A DNA stretch of 64,000 nucleotides from JBHENC01 sp046262295 (GCA_046262295.1 JBHENC010000003.1:62001-126000), one strand, 5' to 3'; numbered from the stretch's first letter, positions 23,925 to 33,926 are shown. The notes: generated by a model not told the origin, from the letters alone. A program made the numbers and translations.

Positions 23925-25850
23925 ATGACAAGTATTCTTGGCATATCCTCCTTCTATCACGACTCCGCCGCGTGTCTGGTGATAGACGGGGAGATAATCG
24001 CAGCGGCGCAGGAGGAGCGGTTCACGCGCCTCAAGCATGACCACCGCTTTCCGGCCAACGCTATTCGCTATTGCCTGAACGAAGCTAACTTGAGCGTCGA
24101 GCAGCTCGATTATGTCGGCTTCTACGATAAGCCGCTTCTTAAATTTGATCGCCTGCTCGAGACCTACATGGATTTTGCTCCGGCGGGTTTCCCCTCATTC
24201 CTTAAAGCGATGCCGCTCTGGATGAAAGAGAAACTGTGGATGCCCGATCTCATCCGCACGGAACTTGCCAAAGTCGCCGGAGCCGAAGATGAACGCGCGG
24301 CCAAGAAGCTGGGCAAAAAGTTTTCATGGAAAGTGCTCTTCGGCGACCATCACGAAAGCCACGCGGCAAGTGCTTTTTATCCGTCACCATTTGAGGAAGC
24401 GGCTATTTTAACCATTGACGGCGTCGGCGAATGGGCGACTAGTTCCTTCGGAGTCGGGCGCGGTAAAGACCTCACACTGTTCAAAGAGTTGCGTTTTCCT
24501 GACAGTCTCGGCCTGCTTTACAGCGCGTTCACCTACTACACGGGATTCAAGGTTAATGGCGGTGAATATAAAGTGATGGGCTTGGCTCCGTATGGCGAGC
24601 CGGAATACGTCTCTTTAATTAAAGAAAAGCTGGTTGAGATACTCGATGACGGCAGCCTTCGCATGAATCACGATTATTTCGGATACACGCACCGGCTGCG
24701 AATGGTCAATCGCGCATTCTCGAAGCTGTTCAATCGCCCGCCGCGCGATCCCGAATCGGAACTGACGCAGGTTGATTTGAATCTGGCACGCAGCATTCAG
24801 GTGATCGTGGATGAAGTGATGCTGAAAATGGTTCGTCATGTGCATCGTGAAACCGGGATGAAGAAATTGTGTCTGGCCGGGGGCGTCGCGCTTAATTGTG
24901 TGAGCAACGGAAAGATTTTACGTGAAGGGCCGTTTGAGGACGTGTGGATTCAACCCGCCGCCGGAGATGCGGGCGGCGCGGTCGGCATTGCCTGCGCCCT
25001 CTGGCATCGCTATCTGGAGCAGCCGCGCGTCAGCCCTGAACGGGCGGGCACGTGGACTTCTTCAAAGAACAAGTGTGCGGACTGTCTTCCGCGCTACGCC
25101 GATTTGATGAAAGGCTCTTTTCTCGGGCCGCAAAATACCGAAGAAGAGATCGAACACTTTCTTGATGCGCGCGGCATTCCTTATAAAAAGTATCAACGGG
25201 CGGAGCTGCCGGACGCCGTTGCCGAACTGCTGGCCGCCGGAAAAGTTATCGGGCTGCATCAGGGGCGTATGGAATTCGGGCCACGCTCGCTCGGCGGGCG
25301 AAGCATCATCGGTGACGCGCGCTCTGCGCAGATGCAATCCGTGATGAATCAAAAAATCAAATATCGAGAGAGCTTTCGTCCCTTTGCGCCGAGCGTTTTG
25401 CGTGAACACGTCGCCGGGTGGTTCGAGTTGGACAGCGATAGCCCGTATATGTTGCTCGTCGCCGATGTCGTGGAGAAGCGTCGCCGCCGGATGACTGAAG
25501 AAGAAGAGGCGCTCTGGGGAATCGAAAAACTGAAAATCGCGCGCTCTGAAATTCCAGCCGTCACGCACGTTGATTATTCTGCGCGCATCCAGACTGTGCG
25601 GCGCGAAGCCAATCCGCTTTACTGGGAGATCATCGAAGCCTTTCGACAAAAGACCGGCTGCCCTGTGATCGTAAATACAAGCTTTAATGTTCGCGGTGAG
25701 CCGATTGTCTGCACGCCCGAAGATAGTTACCGCTGCTTTATGCGAACGCAAATGGACGCGCTCGTGTTGGAGACCTGTGTGCTTGTAAAGGAGAATCAAC
25801 CGAGCTTCACAGAGAAGGGCGATTGGAGACGGGAATTCGCCCTTGACTGA
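23925..25850 (+). CDS. O-carbamoyltransferase, NodU/CmcH/SxtI family
   Basis: A 641-residue enzyme that transfers a carbamoyl group from carbamoyl phosphate via carbamoyl-AMP to a hydroxyl. The N-terminal Kae1-like domain has the start ILGISSFYHDSAACLV with metal-binding His/Asp, EERFTRLKHDH, and GDHHESHAASAF. The C-terminal domain has EFGPRSLGGRSIIGDAR, FRPFAPSVL and NTSFNVRGEPIV. It is complete compared with the family. In this locus the acceptor is probably a sugar of the glycan. Its last codons overlap the start of the SGNH hydrolase by 8 bp. Confidence 0.9.
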   Translation: MTSILGISSFYHDSAACLVIDGEIIAAAQEERFTRLKHDHRFPANAIRYCLNEANLSVEQLDYVGFYDKPLLKFDRLLETYMDFAPAGFPSFLKAMPLWMKEKLWMPDLIRTELAKVAGAEDERAAKKLGKKFSWKVLFGDHHESHAASAFYPSPFEEAAILTIDGVGEWATSSFGVGRGKDLTLFKELRFPDSLGLLYSAFTYYTGFKVNGGEYKVMGLAPYGEPEYVSLIKEKLVEILDDGSLRMNHDYFGYTHRLRMVNRAFSKLFNRPPRDPESELTQVDLNLARSIQVIVDEVMLKMVRHVHRETGMKKLCLAGGVALNCVSNGKILREGPFEDVWIQPAAGDAGGAVGIACALWHRYLEQPRVSPERAGTWTSSKNKCADCLPRYADLMKGSFLGPQNTEEEIEHFLDARGIPYKKYQRAELPDAVAELLAAGKVIGLHQGRMEFGPRSLGGRSIIGDARSAQMQSVMNQKIKYRESFRPFAPSVLREHVAGWFELDSDSPYMLLVADVVEKRRRRMTEEEEALWGIEKLKIARSEIPAVTHVDYSARIQTVRREANPLYWEIIEAFRQKTGCPVIVNTSFNVRGEPIVCTPEDSYRCFMRTQMDALVLETCVLVKENQPSFTEKGDWRREFALD

Positions 25851-27081
25851 CCGCAGTAGTGACGATGCACGGCGCGGAAAGCCTTCGCTCCGCTGGTGGT
25901 TCTTTCCGGCACTCTTATTAGTAACGGCGCTTGGCTGTCTGGCGGTGACGGAAGCAGCAGTCCGGCTCTTTTGGTCGCCCGATCATCCGCGACAACCGAT
26001 GATCTACAACTTCGATAATGATGTCGCGCTCACTTTAGTGCCGGGGCAATATCAGCTACCGTTTCGCCGCTGTCTTGGAGAACCGGCAGAGTGCAAGGAT
26101 GTCTCTGTCCGTTTCAGCGTTAATCAGCAGGGCTTTCGCGGAACCGCCGCGCCACGCCATCCGGCGGGTAAGCCGTTAATTGCCGTTGTCGGTGATTCGA
26201 TGGTCGAGGCGGCGCAGGTGGACGACGACGAGACCGCTTCCGTTGTGCTGGAAAACAACTTGCGCGGCTCATTCCCGAATGTCGAAGTGCGCAACTGCGG
26301 AGTTAAAAGCACGGGCTTTGTTCACTACTATCAACGCTGGCGAAAGTTCATCGCTCCGATGCACCCGGATGTGCTGGTCGTGGCCGCGCTCGGTCTCAAT
26401 GATTTCCGCAACTGTTCGACCGTTTTGGAAAATTACTCTGCGACGCGCCCGCATTACGCGATTGCTCCCGACGGCGCTCGGAGCGTGCGTTTCGATCCGC
26501 CGCCGGATTTGACTTCTCCCGCCCGACGGTTTTTCTCGAAAGTTACGGAAACCGGGCGCTTCGTTCAATGGCTGCAAGCTGTCAGAGAAGAGCGGCGGCA
26601 CTCCTTTCCATATGGCGCGGGCGAGGGATTGTTTGAAGATATGCAGGTTTATGAAGAGCCGCCCTCGACGGATTACGTCGAAGCTTTCGATTTAGGCCAA
26701 AAGTATTTGACGCAGTTGATTCGTGAAGCCACCGCCGGAGGTAGCCGCGTTATCGTTGTATATCTTCCTTGGGCGGGCGAGGCGATTGACAGCGACTGGG
26801 CGAAATTGGCGACGGCCTACGAGCGTGCGCAATCGAAATCACACCTGAACCGGTCGCGCCCGGAGGAAATTGTGCGCCGGACGGTCGAGAGCACAGGCGC
26901 GGAATTTATTTCATTTAGCGACGCCGTCGAAAAGCTATCGCCGGAACGCCAGCGCCTGCTCTGGAACGTCAAGACCGACCTACATCTTTCTGCGGAAGGG
27001 AATCGTTTGCTCGGTGAAACTCTTGCGGCGGCCATCGCTTCAGTCCCTGATTTGAAACAACAGATGCCGGAAGCAAGATAA
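25843..27081 (+). CDS. Membrane-anchored SGNH/GDSL-hydrolase family protein
   Basis: A 412-residue protein from a TTG start at 25843. A single N-terminal membrane anchor (about 17-38, WWFFPALLLVTALGCLAVTEAAV) precedes a periplasmic domain. Block I is VVGDSMVEAAQV, with GDSM in place of GDSL, and LGLNDFRN gives the block III Asn. A C-terminal D-x-x-H can be read in KTDLHLSAEG, so the Ser-Asp-His triad appears complete. Such proteins act as O-acetyl- or other esterases on polysaccharides or in acyl transfer. It overlaps the carbamoyltransferase gene, so the two are likely coupled. Substrate unknown. Confidence 0.75.
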   Translation: MTDRSSDDARRGKPSLRWWFFPALLLVTALGCLAVTEAAVRLFWSPDHPRQPMIYNFDNDVALTLVPGQYQLPFRRCLGEPAECKDVSVRFSVNQQGFRGTAAPRHPAGKPLIAVVGDSMVEAAQVDDDETASVVLENNLRGSFPNVEVRNCGVKSTGFVHYYQRWRKFIAPMHPDVLVVAALGLNDFRNCSTVLENYSATRPHYAIAPDGARSVRFDPPPDLTSPARRFFSKVTETGRFVQWLQAVREERRHSFPYGAGEGLFEDMQVYEEPPSTDYVEAFDLGQKYLTQLIREATAGGSRVIVVYLPWAGEAIDSDWAKLATAYERAQSKSHLNRSRPEEIVRRTVESTGAEFISFSDAVEKLSPERQRLLWNVKTDLHLSAEGNRLLGETLAAAIASVPDLKQQMPEAR

Positions 27082-27122
27082 ATCTCAACAAGTCGTTCGG
27101 TTAACTTCGATCAGTATTTTTT

Positions 27123-29108
27123 ATGTGTGGCATCTTCTCTTTAGTGCGCGGCGGCGGAACGAGAACGGCGGAGACCGCAGACCTTGTCGCGGGGACGAAT
27201 CAGGTGCGGCATCGTGGCCCGGACGACGAAGGCTACTTGCTCTGGCAGCATGATGCTCCTGTTCGAGTGTATGCCGGTGCGGAAACGGCAGCCTCTTCGC
27301 GTCTGGCGCATCGCCTTGACAGATTGCCGGAGCGCGCCGATTGGCGTGTGGCGCTCGGGCACAGGCGACTCTCCATCGTTGATCTTTCAGCGGGCGGCCA
27401 CCAGCCGATGGTGCATCCTCAAACAGGTTTGGCTATTGCCTACAACGGAGAAATTTATAACTACATAGAGCTGCGCGAAGAACTGAAACAGCGCGGGCAT
27501 CGCTTCACATCGTTGACCGACACCGAAGTGCTTTTAGCCGCGTGGGTCGAGTGGGGGGCGGATTGCCTGCCGCGCTTGAACGGGATGTTTGCTTTTGTGC
27601 TGCTCGATCCGCGCGACGGCGGCACGCTTCATATCGTGCGTGACCGCTACGGAGTGAAGCCTTTATACTGGGCGAAAGTCGGTGAGTATCTGGCCTTCGC
27701 GTCGGAGATAAAACAGATTCGCGCGCTGCCTGATTTCCGGCCGCAACTCGATTCCAGCACCGCGCGAGATTATCTAGCCGCCGGGCTACTTGATTACACA
27801 CGCCATACGTTCGATCTGAATATCAAGCAGCTTTTGGGTGGCGAGCGTGCCGTCGTGCGTTTGAATACGGAAACGCCGCGCGCGGAAATTGTTCGCTGGT
27901 ACGAGTTGGAGCCTGAAACGTGGTCTGGATCGGATGAAGATGCCGCGCTGCGATTTCGTGATCTGCTCGCCGATAGCGTGCGGCTGCGCTTGCGTGCGGA
28001 TGTGCCCGTCGGGTCGTGCCTTTCCGGTGGCCTAGATTCATCGGCCATCGTCTGCCTTGTCAGCGAGTCGTTGAAAGCGCATGGCGATCATGCGGGACAA
28101 CTCACCGTGACCGCCTGCTTCGAGGATCAACGATTCGATGAGTGGCGATTTGCCGAGCAGGTCATCAAGCAAACGGATGCGACTCCGGTGCGTGTGTGGC
28201 CGACAATCGAGCGCCTACAATCCGAGCTGGATAATATGCTCTGGCATCTGGATGAGCCTTACGGTTCGACCAGCCAGTTTAGCCAGTGGTGCGTTTTCGC
28301 CGCTGCCGCCGAAGCCGGTTTGAAAGTGATGCTCGATGGACAAGGCAGCGATGAGCAGTTGGCCGGATACGCCGGGAATGAGACATCGCTTTTGACCGGC
28401 CTGCTCAGGCGCGGCGCGGGCGTTCAACTTATCAACGAGACATTGGCTTTTCACAGAAAGCACAAAGCGTGGCCGGTTGCTCAACTGTTGCTGGCATCGC
28501 GTAATCTCGCGCCGATGTTGGACAGAATACTTCCGGCGCGTCTTAAAATCAGACCGGGAAACCCGGAGTGGCTCAAGCTGGATGCCCCGACGCATAGCCG
28601 CTCCAAAGCGCCGCGCAACTTGAATGCTAGTCTCCAGCAACAGACCTTGGAAACTTCGTTGCCGGTATTGCTGCGCTATGAAGACCGCAATTCGATGGCG
28701 TGGTCTATTGAATCGCGCGTGCCTTTTATGGACTATCGCCTCGTACACTTTCTGGCCGGTTTGCCGGATCGCTTGAAGCTATCGGCGGGCATCAGCAAAT
28801 TCGTGATGCGCGAAGGCTTGAACGGCGTGCTGCCGGAGAGCATACGCAACCGGCAAGACAAAATGGGATTCGTCACGCCCGAACAAGTCTGGCTGCGAGA
28901 GGTTGCTACCGATTGGTTTGAGGAACGTGTGGATGCCGCGCTCGATGTGGCTCCTGAAATCTTTAACGCCGATGAAGTGAAACGCTTAATGCAGGACACC
29001 ATCGAGGGGCGTGTGCCTTTTACCTTCACGCCCTGGCGTATTCTGTGCTTCGGGGCATGGATTACGATGTCGCAGCAAACTCCGGCGAAAATCGCCGTGC
29101 CTGCTTAA
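27123..29108 (+). CDS. Asparagine-synthase-like glutamine amidotransferase (first copy)
   Basis: A 661-residue AsnB-type enzyme: an N-terminal class II glutaminase with the nucleophile Cys2 (MCGIFSL), R-x-H at RHRGPDDEG and YNGEIYN, and a synthetase domain with the PP-loop SCLSGGLDSSA near residue 300 and LDGQGSDEQLAGY. Both active sites look intact. Members in polysaccharide loci often amidate sugar acids rather than make asparagine; this is inferred from context. It is longer than the second copy (51992) because of an insertion near 45-65. Its stop TAA overlaps the next ATG (TAATG at 29106-29110). Confidence 0.85.
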   Translation: MCGIFSLVRGGGTRTAETADLVAGTNQVRHRGPDDEGYLLWQHDAPVRVYAGAETAASSRLAHRLDRLPERADWRVALGHRRLSIVDLSAGGHQPMVHPQTGLAIAYNGEIYNYIELREELKQRGHRFTSLTDTEVLLAAWVEWGADCLPRLNGMFAFVLLDPRDGGTLHIVRDRYGVKPLYWAKVGEYLAFASEIKQIRALPDFRPQLDSSTARDYLAAGLLDYTRHTFDLNIKQLLGGERAVVRLNTETPRAEIVRWYELEPETWSGSDEDAALRFRDLLADSVRLRLRADVPVGSCLSGGLDSSAIVCLVSESLKAHGDHAGQLTVTACFEDQRFDEWRFAEQVIKQTDATPVRVWPTIERLQSELDNMLWHLDEPYGSTSQFSQWCVFAAAAEAGLKVMLDGQGSDEQLAGYAGNETSLLTGLLRRGAGVQLINETLAFHRKHKAWPVAQLLLASRNLAPMLDRILPARLKIRPGNPEWLKLDAPTHSRSKAPRNLNASLQQQTLETSLPVLLRYEDRNSMAWSIESRVPFMDYRLVHFLAGLPDRLKLSAGISKFVMREGLNGVLPESIRNRQDKMGFVTPEQVWLREVATDWFEERVDAALDVAPEIFNADEVKRLMQDTIEGRVPFTFTPWRILCFGAWITMSQQTPAKIAVPA

Positions 29109-30991
29109 TGATGAATTTTATCGCTCGATTTGCCGCACGCTGGCTGGGAGACGATTGGAGCGCGCGTTCGCCGTTGCGCTTCGCCGTCAGCCGGTTGCGT
29201 GAATACCGCCCGGCGGTCATCGGGATCGTCGGGCTTAGTTTGCTTACGGCGATGTTAGAAGGCGTCTCGCTGGCGCTCATCACGCTGGCGGTGCAGGTGC
29301 TGGTTTCGCAAAAAGTCGCCGAGCCGTTTTTGGTGTTGGGCAGAGCGGGGCAGTGGGCGCTCGCCTTGCTCGGAGATCGTTCGCCGTTAGTAGTCTTCAT
29401 CGTCTTAATAACTTGCGCGGTCGGTGCGCAGATACTGCGCTCGGCGGCGGGCTACGGGTTGGCGGCGGCGGGCATTTTTCTGCAAAATCGAATTTCGCGG
29501 ACATCCATCGCGCTCGCCTACGAGCGTGTGCTGGCGCTGGATTTCCCCACCATCATAGAGCAACGCGGCGGCGAGGTGTCGTACAAAGCAACTGCGATGC
29601 CCGCCCTCGCGGTAGTCATACAGCAACTCATCACCGCCGTGCAGGGCTTGATGATGGTCATCGGCTACGCGCTGCTGTTGCTCTTGATTGCTCCCCTCTT
29701 CGCTTTGTTCGTGGTCTTCGGCTCGGTGCTGCTCGGATATATCATGGGGTTCGGGCAACGCATGGTGCGGCGTCATGCGGAGCGGTATGCGCTCATCCAG
29801 CAGGATGTCTCGCAAATGGGCGTCGAGATGTTGCAGGCCTTCCGTTTGATTCATACGCAGGGCACGTGGGCGCAAACATCCCGGCAGATCAAAGACGTGG
29901 TGACACGCTCTTACCTTAGCCGCCGCCATTACGAATTAATCGCCGCGCTGGTAGGGCCTGTCTTTGAAGTCATCTTAATCTGTTCGGTGGCGGCGCTGCT
30001 GCTCGGTTCGGTCGCGCTTCACAAAGACAATTCGGCGCTCGCTCTTTCGAGCACACTGGTTAGCATTCTGATTGTTTACAGGGCGATGCCCTGGGCTAAC
30101 TCGCTCAACCATGTGCGGGCTTCGCTGGCACAGAACTTACCTTCGCTCGGCTATGCGGCGGCGCTCTTTAATGATCCCGCATTAAGCTATCGCCCGCTCG
30201 GATTGCCCGCGCTCGAAGAAGGCGTGCAAAGCGTTTCGTTCGACCACGTCGGTTACGCTTATCCGGGCGCGTCGTCGGAAGCGGTGAAGGACATAAGTTT
30301 TCAGATACCACGCGGCGGGTGTATTGCGCTTGTCGGCACTTCCGGTTCCGGCAAATCAACGCTGATAGATTTGCTGATCGGCTTGCGTGCGCCTTCCGCC
30401 GGAGCGGTGCGGGTGAACGGCGCAGACCTCACGGGCATTGATCCGGCTTCATGGCGGTTGCGTCTCGGCGTAGTCAGTCAGGACACGTTTCTGTTCAACT
30501 TGAGTTTGCGGGATAACATCGCTTACGGGCTGGCATACGATGAGGAGCGATTGAAACTCGCGGCGCGGTTGGCGCACGTGGACGAGTTTGTGCGGGAACT
30601 TCCCTCCGGCTACGATACGGTTATCGGTGATCGTGGCTTTCGCTTATCGGGCGGCCAGCGGCAACGACTAGCGTTAGCCCGCGCGCTTTATCGCAAGCCC
30701 GAAGTGCTCATCCTTGATGAAGCGACCAGTGCGCTCGATTCGGCGTCGGAGCGAATCGTTCAGAAGGCCATCGAAGAAGCCGTCGGCGCGGGCATCACTA
30801 CATTAATCGTCGCCCATCGCTTATCTACGATTGCTCATGCCGACGAAATCTTAGTGCTCGAACACGGGCGCGTCGTCGAGCGTGGAACTCACGCGGCGCT
30901 TATCTCCAGAGGCGAGATTTACGCGCGTTTGTGGTCAATTCAGAGCTTAACCGAAACGAATGTCGAAGCCGTTGAAACGCTCGACGCTTAA
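29108..30991 (+). CDS. ABC transporter, fused permease/ATPase (MsbA/PglK-like)
   Basis: A 627-residue half-transporter from the ATG at 29108, which overlaps the preceding stop; an upstream in-frame ATG lies inside the previous gene. About six transmembrane helices (roughly 40-320) are followed by a nucleotide-binding domain with Walker A VGTSGSGKSTLIDLL, Q-loop VVSQDTF, signature LSGGQRQRLALARAL, Walker B VLILDEATSALD and H-loop VAHRLST. Homodimers of this type flip lipid-linked oligosaccharides (PglK) or lipid A (MsbA). No Wzx flippase is visible in this locus, so it may flip the repeat unit. That role is an inference. Confidence 0.88.
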   Translation: MMNFIARFAARWLGDDWSARSPLRFAVSRLREYRPAVIGIVGLSLLTAMLEGVSLALITLAVQVLVSQKVAEPFLVLGRAGQWALALLGDRSPLVVFIVLITCAVGAQILRSAAGYGLAAAGIFLQNRISRTSIALAYERVLALDFPTIIEQRGGEVSYKATAMPALAVVIQQLITAVQGLMMVIGYALLLLLIAPLFALFVVFGSVLLGYIMGFGQRMVRRHAERYALIQQDVSQMGVEMLQAFRLIHTQGTWAQTSRQIKDVVTRSYLSRRHYELIAALVGPVFEVILICSVAALLLGSVALHKDNSALALSSTLVSILIVYRAMPWANSLNHVRASLAQNLPSLGYAAALFNDPALSYRPLGLPALEEGVQSVSFDHVGYAYPGASSEAVKDISFQIPRGGCIALVGTSGSGKSTLIDLLIGLRAPSAGAVRVNGADLTGIDPASWRLRLGVVSQDTFLFNLSLRDNIAYGLAYDEERLKLAARLAHVDEFVRELPSGYDTVIGDRGFRLSGGQRQRLALARALYRKPEVLILDEATSALDSASERIVQKAIEEAVGAGITTLIVAHRLSTIAHADEILVLEHGRVVERGTHAALISRGEIYARLWSIQSLTETNVEAVETLDA

Positions 30992-31013
30992 ATCGAATTA
31001 ACCAATCAACTCT

Positions 31014-32009
31014 ATGAATAATATTTTAATTACCGGCGGCACAGGCTCTTTCGGGCGTGCGCTGGTACGCACGCTACTGACGAAGCCGGAAACATGGCAG
31101 CGCATTGTTATCTTCTCGCGCGATGAATTGAAGCAATATGATATGCAGCAGGAGTTTCCGCATGAACGCTATCCGCAGCTACGCTTTTTTATCGGCGATG
31201 TGCGCGATGCGGAGCGTCTGCGGCGCGCTGTCGAAGGAATTGATGTCGTCGTCCATGCGGCGGCGCTAAAGCAAGTTCCCGCAGCCGAGTACAATCCTTT
31301 CGAGGCCGTCAAGACCAATGTTATCGGAGCGGAGAACGTCATCAATGCCGCGCTCGATCAAGGCGTGAGCCGCGTCGTCGCGCTCTCGACGGATAAGGCC
31401 GCCAATCCGATCAATCTCTATGGTGCGACGAAACTCTGCTCCGACAAAATGTTCATCGCCGCCAATTCTTATGCCGGTGGCAAACAAACACGTATGTCCG
31501 TCGTTCGTTACGGAAACGTGGTCGGCAGTCGCGGCAGCGTCATCCCGTTCTTTTTGAAGTGCCGTAAAAGCGGCGTGATTCCGATTACAGACCCGCGCAT
31601 GACGCGCTTCTGGATCACTTTGCAAGAAGGCGTGAATTTTGTGCTGTCATGCCTCGAGCAAATGAAGGGCGGTGAAATTCATGTACCCAAGTTGCGCTCG
31701 ATGAATGTGATGGATTTAGCCAAAGCTCTTGCGCCCGAATGTCGCACAGAGATTGTCGGCATCCGTCCGGGCGAGAAAATCCACGAGACTTTGATCTCCG
31801 TTGATGACGCGCGCCAGACCCTCGATGCGCCCGACCGATACATTGTGCAACCGGCCTTTCCCTGGTGGGATAGCATGGCTTATGCTTCGAGCAACGGCTA
31901 TCAATCGTGTCCCGACGGCTTCGCCTATACCTCGGACAAAAATGATCGCTGGTTCTCGATCACAGAGTTGCAGGATATGGTCGGCAGCCTGCATGGAGAT
32001 GCGTCGTGA
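31014..32009 (+). CDS. pseB: UDP-GlcNAc 4,6-dehydratase (inverting), PseB-type
   Basis: The first enzyme of pseudaminic acid synthesis, an SDR dehydratase/C5-epimerase using bound NADP. The 331-residue protein has the Rossmann motif GGTGSFG (8-14), RDELKQ, AALKQVPAAEYNP, the catalytic-region STDKAANPINLYGATK with the Y-x-x-x-K pair, and the typical GIRPGEKIHETLI near 250. The order pseB-pseC-cytidylyltransferase-pseG-pseI downstream supports the assignment over related FlaA1/WbjB proteins. Its end overlaps the pseC start (32006-32009). Confidence 0.9.
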   Translation: MNNILITGGTGSFGRALVRTLLTKPETWQRIVIFSRDELKQYDMQQEFPHERYPQLRFFIGDVRDAERLRRAVEGIDVVVHAAALKQVPAAEYNPFEAVKTNVIGAENVINAALDQGVSRVVALSTDKAANPINLYGATKLCSDKMFIAANSYAGGKQTRMSVVRYGNVVGSRGSVIPFFLKCRKSGVIPITDPRMTRFWITLQEGVNFVLSCLEQMKGGEIHVPKLRSMNVMDLAKALAPECRTEIVGIRPGEKIHETLISVDDARQTLDAPDRYIVQPAFPWWDSMAYASSNGYQSCPDGFAYTSDKNDRWFSITELQDMVGSLHGDAS

Positions 32010-33199
32010 TTGACCACAAATCAGCACCGGACGCGCCGGTACGCTCCGCAATGCTACCTTACGGGCAGCAATCAATTGATGAAGACGATATTGCCGCCAT
32101 CGTCGAAGTGCTGCGGTCGGATTGGCTGACGACGGGGCCGAAGGTTGACGAGTTCGAGCACTCCTTCGCGGCGTTCGTCGGGGCTGAACACGCCGTCGCC
32201 GTCAGCAACGGCACGGCGGCGCTGCACGCTGCCATGTATGCGCTTGGAATCAAACGCGGTGATGAAGTGATCGTTCCCGCGCTGACCTTTGCCGCCACTG
32301 CCAACTGCGTTTTATATCAGGGCGGGACGCCGGTTTTTGCGGATGTCGAGGTCGACACTTTATTACTTGATGTCGCGCAGGTCGAAGCCCGAATCACCCC
32401 ACGAACCAAAGCCATCATCGCGGTTGATTATGCCGGGCAGCCTTGCGATTACGACGCGCTTTCAGGACTCGCCGCCCGTCATGATTTAGTTCTAGTGGCG
32501 GATGCCTGTCATGCTCTCGGCGGCGATTATCAAGGGCGCAACGTCGGCACGCTTGCCGCGCTAAATACTTTCAGCTTTCATCCGGTGAAGCCCATTGCGA
32601 CGGGTGAAGGCGGAATGATTAGCACGAACAATGCGGAGTTAGCCAATCGTATGCGCGTGTTTCGTAATCACGGAATCACGAGCGACCACCGTCAGCGCGC
32701 GCAAACCGGAGCCTTCTTTTATGAAATGACAGACCTTGGTTACAACTATCGTTTGACGGACATTCAATGCGCGCTCGGTTTGAACCAATTGCGTAAGCTG
32801 CCGGAGTTTGTCCGCCGCCGCCGCAATATCGCTGCGTTGTATGATGAAGGCTTGGCTAAGCTTGATTACGTGCAGCCGCTGGCGCGGCGCGCCGGTCGGT
32901 CGCACGCTTACCATCTTTATTCGGTGCGCTGTAACACGGAAATGTTAGGCATGGATCGCGCGACGATTTTTTCGCTTCTGCGCCAAAACAATATCGGCGT
33001 CAATGTCCATTACATTCCGGTTCATCTGCATCCTTATTACCGCGAACATCTTCACACAGAGCCGGGATTGTGCCCGGTGGCGGAAGCGGCCTACGAAGAG
33101 TTGTTGACTTTACCGCTGTTCCCGGACATGGCAATCACAGATGTAGAGGACGTGTTGCAGGCTTTGCAACGGCTGCGCTCGTTCGCCTGTAAAAATTAG
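32006..33199 (+). CDS. pseC: UDP-4-amino-4,6-dideoxy-AltNAc transaminase, PseC-type
   Basis: A PLP-dependent DegT/DnrJ/EryC1 aminotransferase, 397 residues, from a GTG start overlapping the pseB stop (GTGA). The PLP lysine is K195 in SFHPVKPIATGEGG. Other landmarks are DWLTTGPKVDEFE, SNGTAALHAA and DACHALGG, and the C-terminal QNNIGVNVHYIPVHLHPYY is typical of PseC. It transfers an amino group from glutamate to C4 of the PseB product. Confidence 0.9.
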   Translation: MIDHKSAPDAPVRSAMLPYGQQSIDEDDIAAIVEVLRSDWLTTGPKVDEFEHSFAAFVGAEHAVAVSNGTAALHAAMYALGIKRGDEVIVPALTFAATANCVLYQGGTPVFADVEVDTLLLDVAQVEARITPRTKAIIAVDYAGQPCDYDALSGLAARHDLVLVADACHALGGDYQGRNVGTLAALNTFSFHPVKPIATGEGGMISTNNAELANRMRVFRNHGITSDHRQRAQTGAFFYEMTDLGYNYRLTDIQCALGLNQLRKLPEFVRRRRNIAALYDEGLAKLDYVQPLARRAGRSHAYHLYSVRCNTEMLGMDRATIFSLLRQNNIGVNVHYIPVHLHPYYREHLHTEPGLCPVAEAAYEELLTLPLFPDMAITDVEDVLQALQRLRSFACKN

Positions 33200-33200
33200 T

Positions 33201-33926
33201 ATGCGGACGATCTGTCTTATACAGGCTCGCATGGGCAGCACACGTCTGCGCGGCAAAGTCCTGCAATTAATTCTCGGCAGGCCGATGCTATGGTGGGATG
33301 TTTATAGAATCAATCGTTGCCGCTTTGTGGATCAAGTCGTTATTGCGACAACTACGGATGAGCGGGACGATGTGATCGTAGAGCTTTGTCAAAGAGAAGG
33401 TTGGGCATACAGCCGGGGCAGCGAAGATGATGTGCTTGATCGTTATTATCAGGCGGCGAAAGAGTGGGACGCAGAGTGCATCGTGCGCATCACTTCGGAT
33501 TGCCCTTTGATTGATCCGCAAGTTTCGGATTATGTGATTGCCGGTTTCCATAGCGCCGCGCCGCATCTCGATTATGCGAGTAATATTGCGCAACGAACGT
33601 ATCCGCGCGGCCTCGATACGGAAGTGTTCAGCCGTCAAGCTCTGGAAAGAGCGTGGCATGAAGACGGTTCGATTCAGCGGCGCGAGCACGTCACGCCTTT
33701 TATCGCGCAACAGCCGGACAAATTCCGCTTGCATTCAATTTGCAATCCTGTGGATTATTCGCAACATCGCTGGACGGTGGATACCGCAGAGGATTTGGCG
33801 CTGGTGCGGCTCGTCTACGAGCATTTCGGTCACGGCGATTTCGGCTGGCAGGATGTTCTAAGTGTTCTGGAGGAGTATCCGCAGTGGAGCGAGATCAATC
33901 GCCACATTCGACAGAAAGCGGGTTGA
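33201..33926 (+). CDS. SpsF-like cytidylyltransferase (probable CMP-pseudaminate step)
   Basis: A 241-residue nucleotidyltransferase of the CMP-Kdo/NeuA fold. The N-terminal motif CLIQARMGSTRLRGKV is the nucleotide-binding loop in the SpsF variant rather than the IPARGGSKR form seen at 40734. RITSDCPLIDP is the metal-binding strand. SpsF-like enzymes occur in pseudaminic clusters in place of PseF, and its position between pseC and pseG supports CMP activation of pseudaminic acid. It ends inside the start region of pseG. Confidence 0.75.
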   Translation: MRTICLIQARMGSTRLRGKVLQLILGRPMLWWDVYRINRCRFVDQVVIATTTDERDDVIVELCQREGWAYSRGSEDDVLDRYYQAAKEWDAECIVRITSDCPLIDPQVSDYVIAGFHSAAPHLDYASNIAQRTYPRGLDTEVFSRQALERAWHEDGSIQRREHVTPFIAQQPDKFRLHSICNPVDYSQHRWTVDTAEDLALVRLVYEHFGHGDFGWQDVLSVLEEYPQWSEINRHIRQKAG

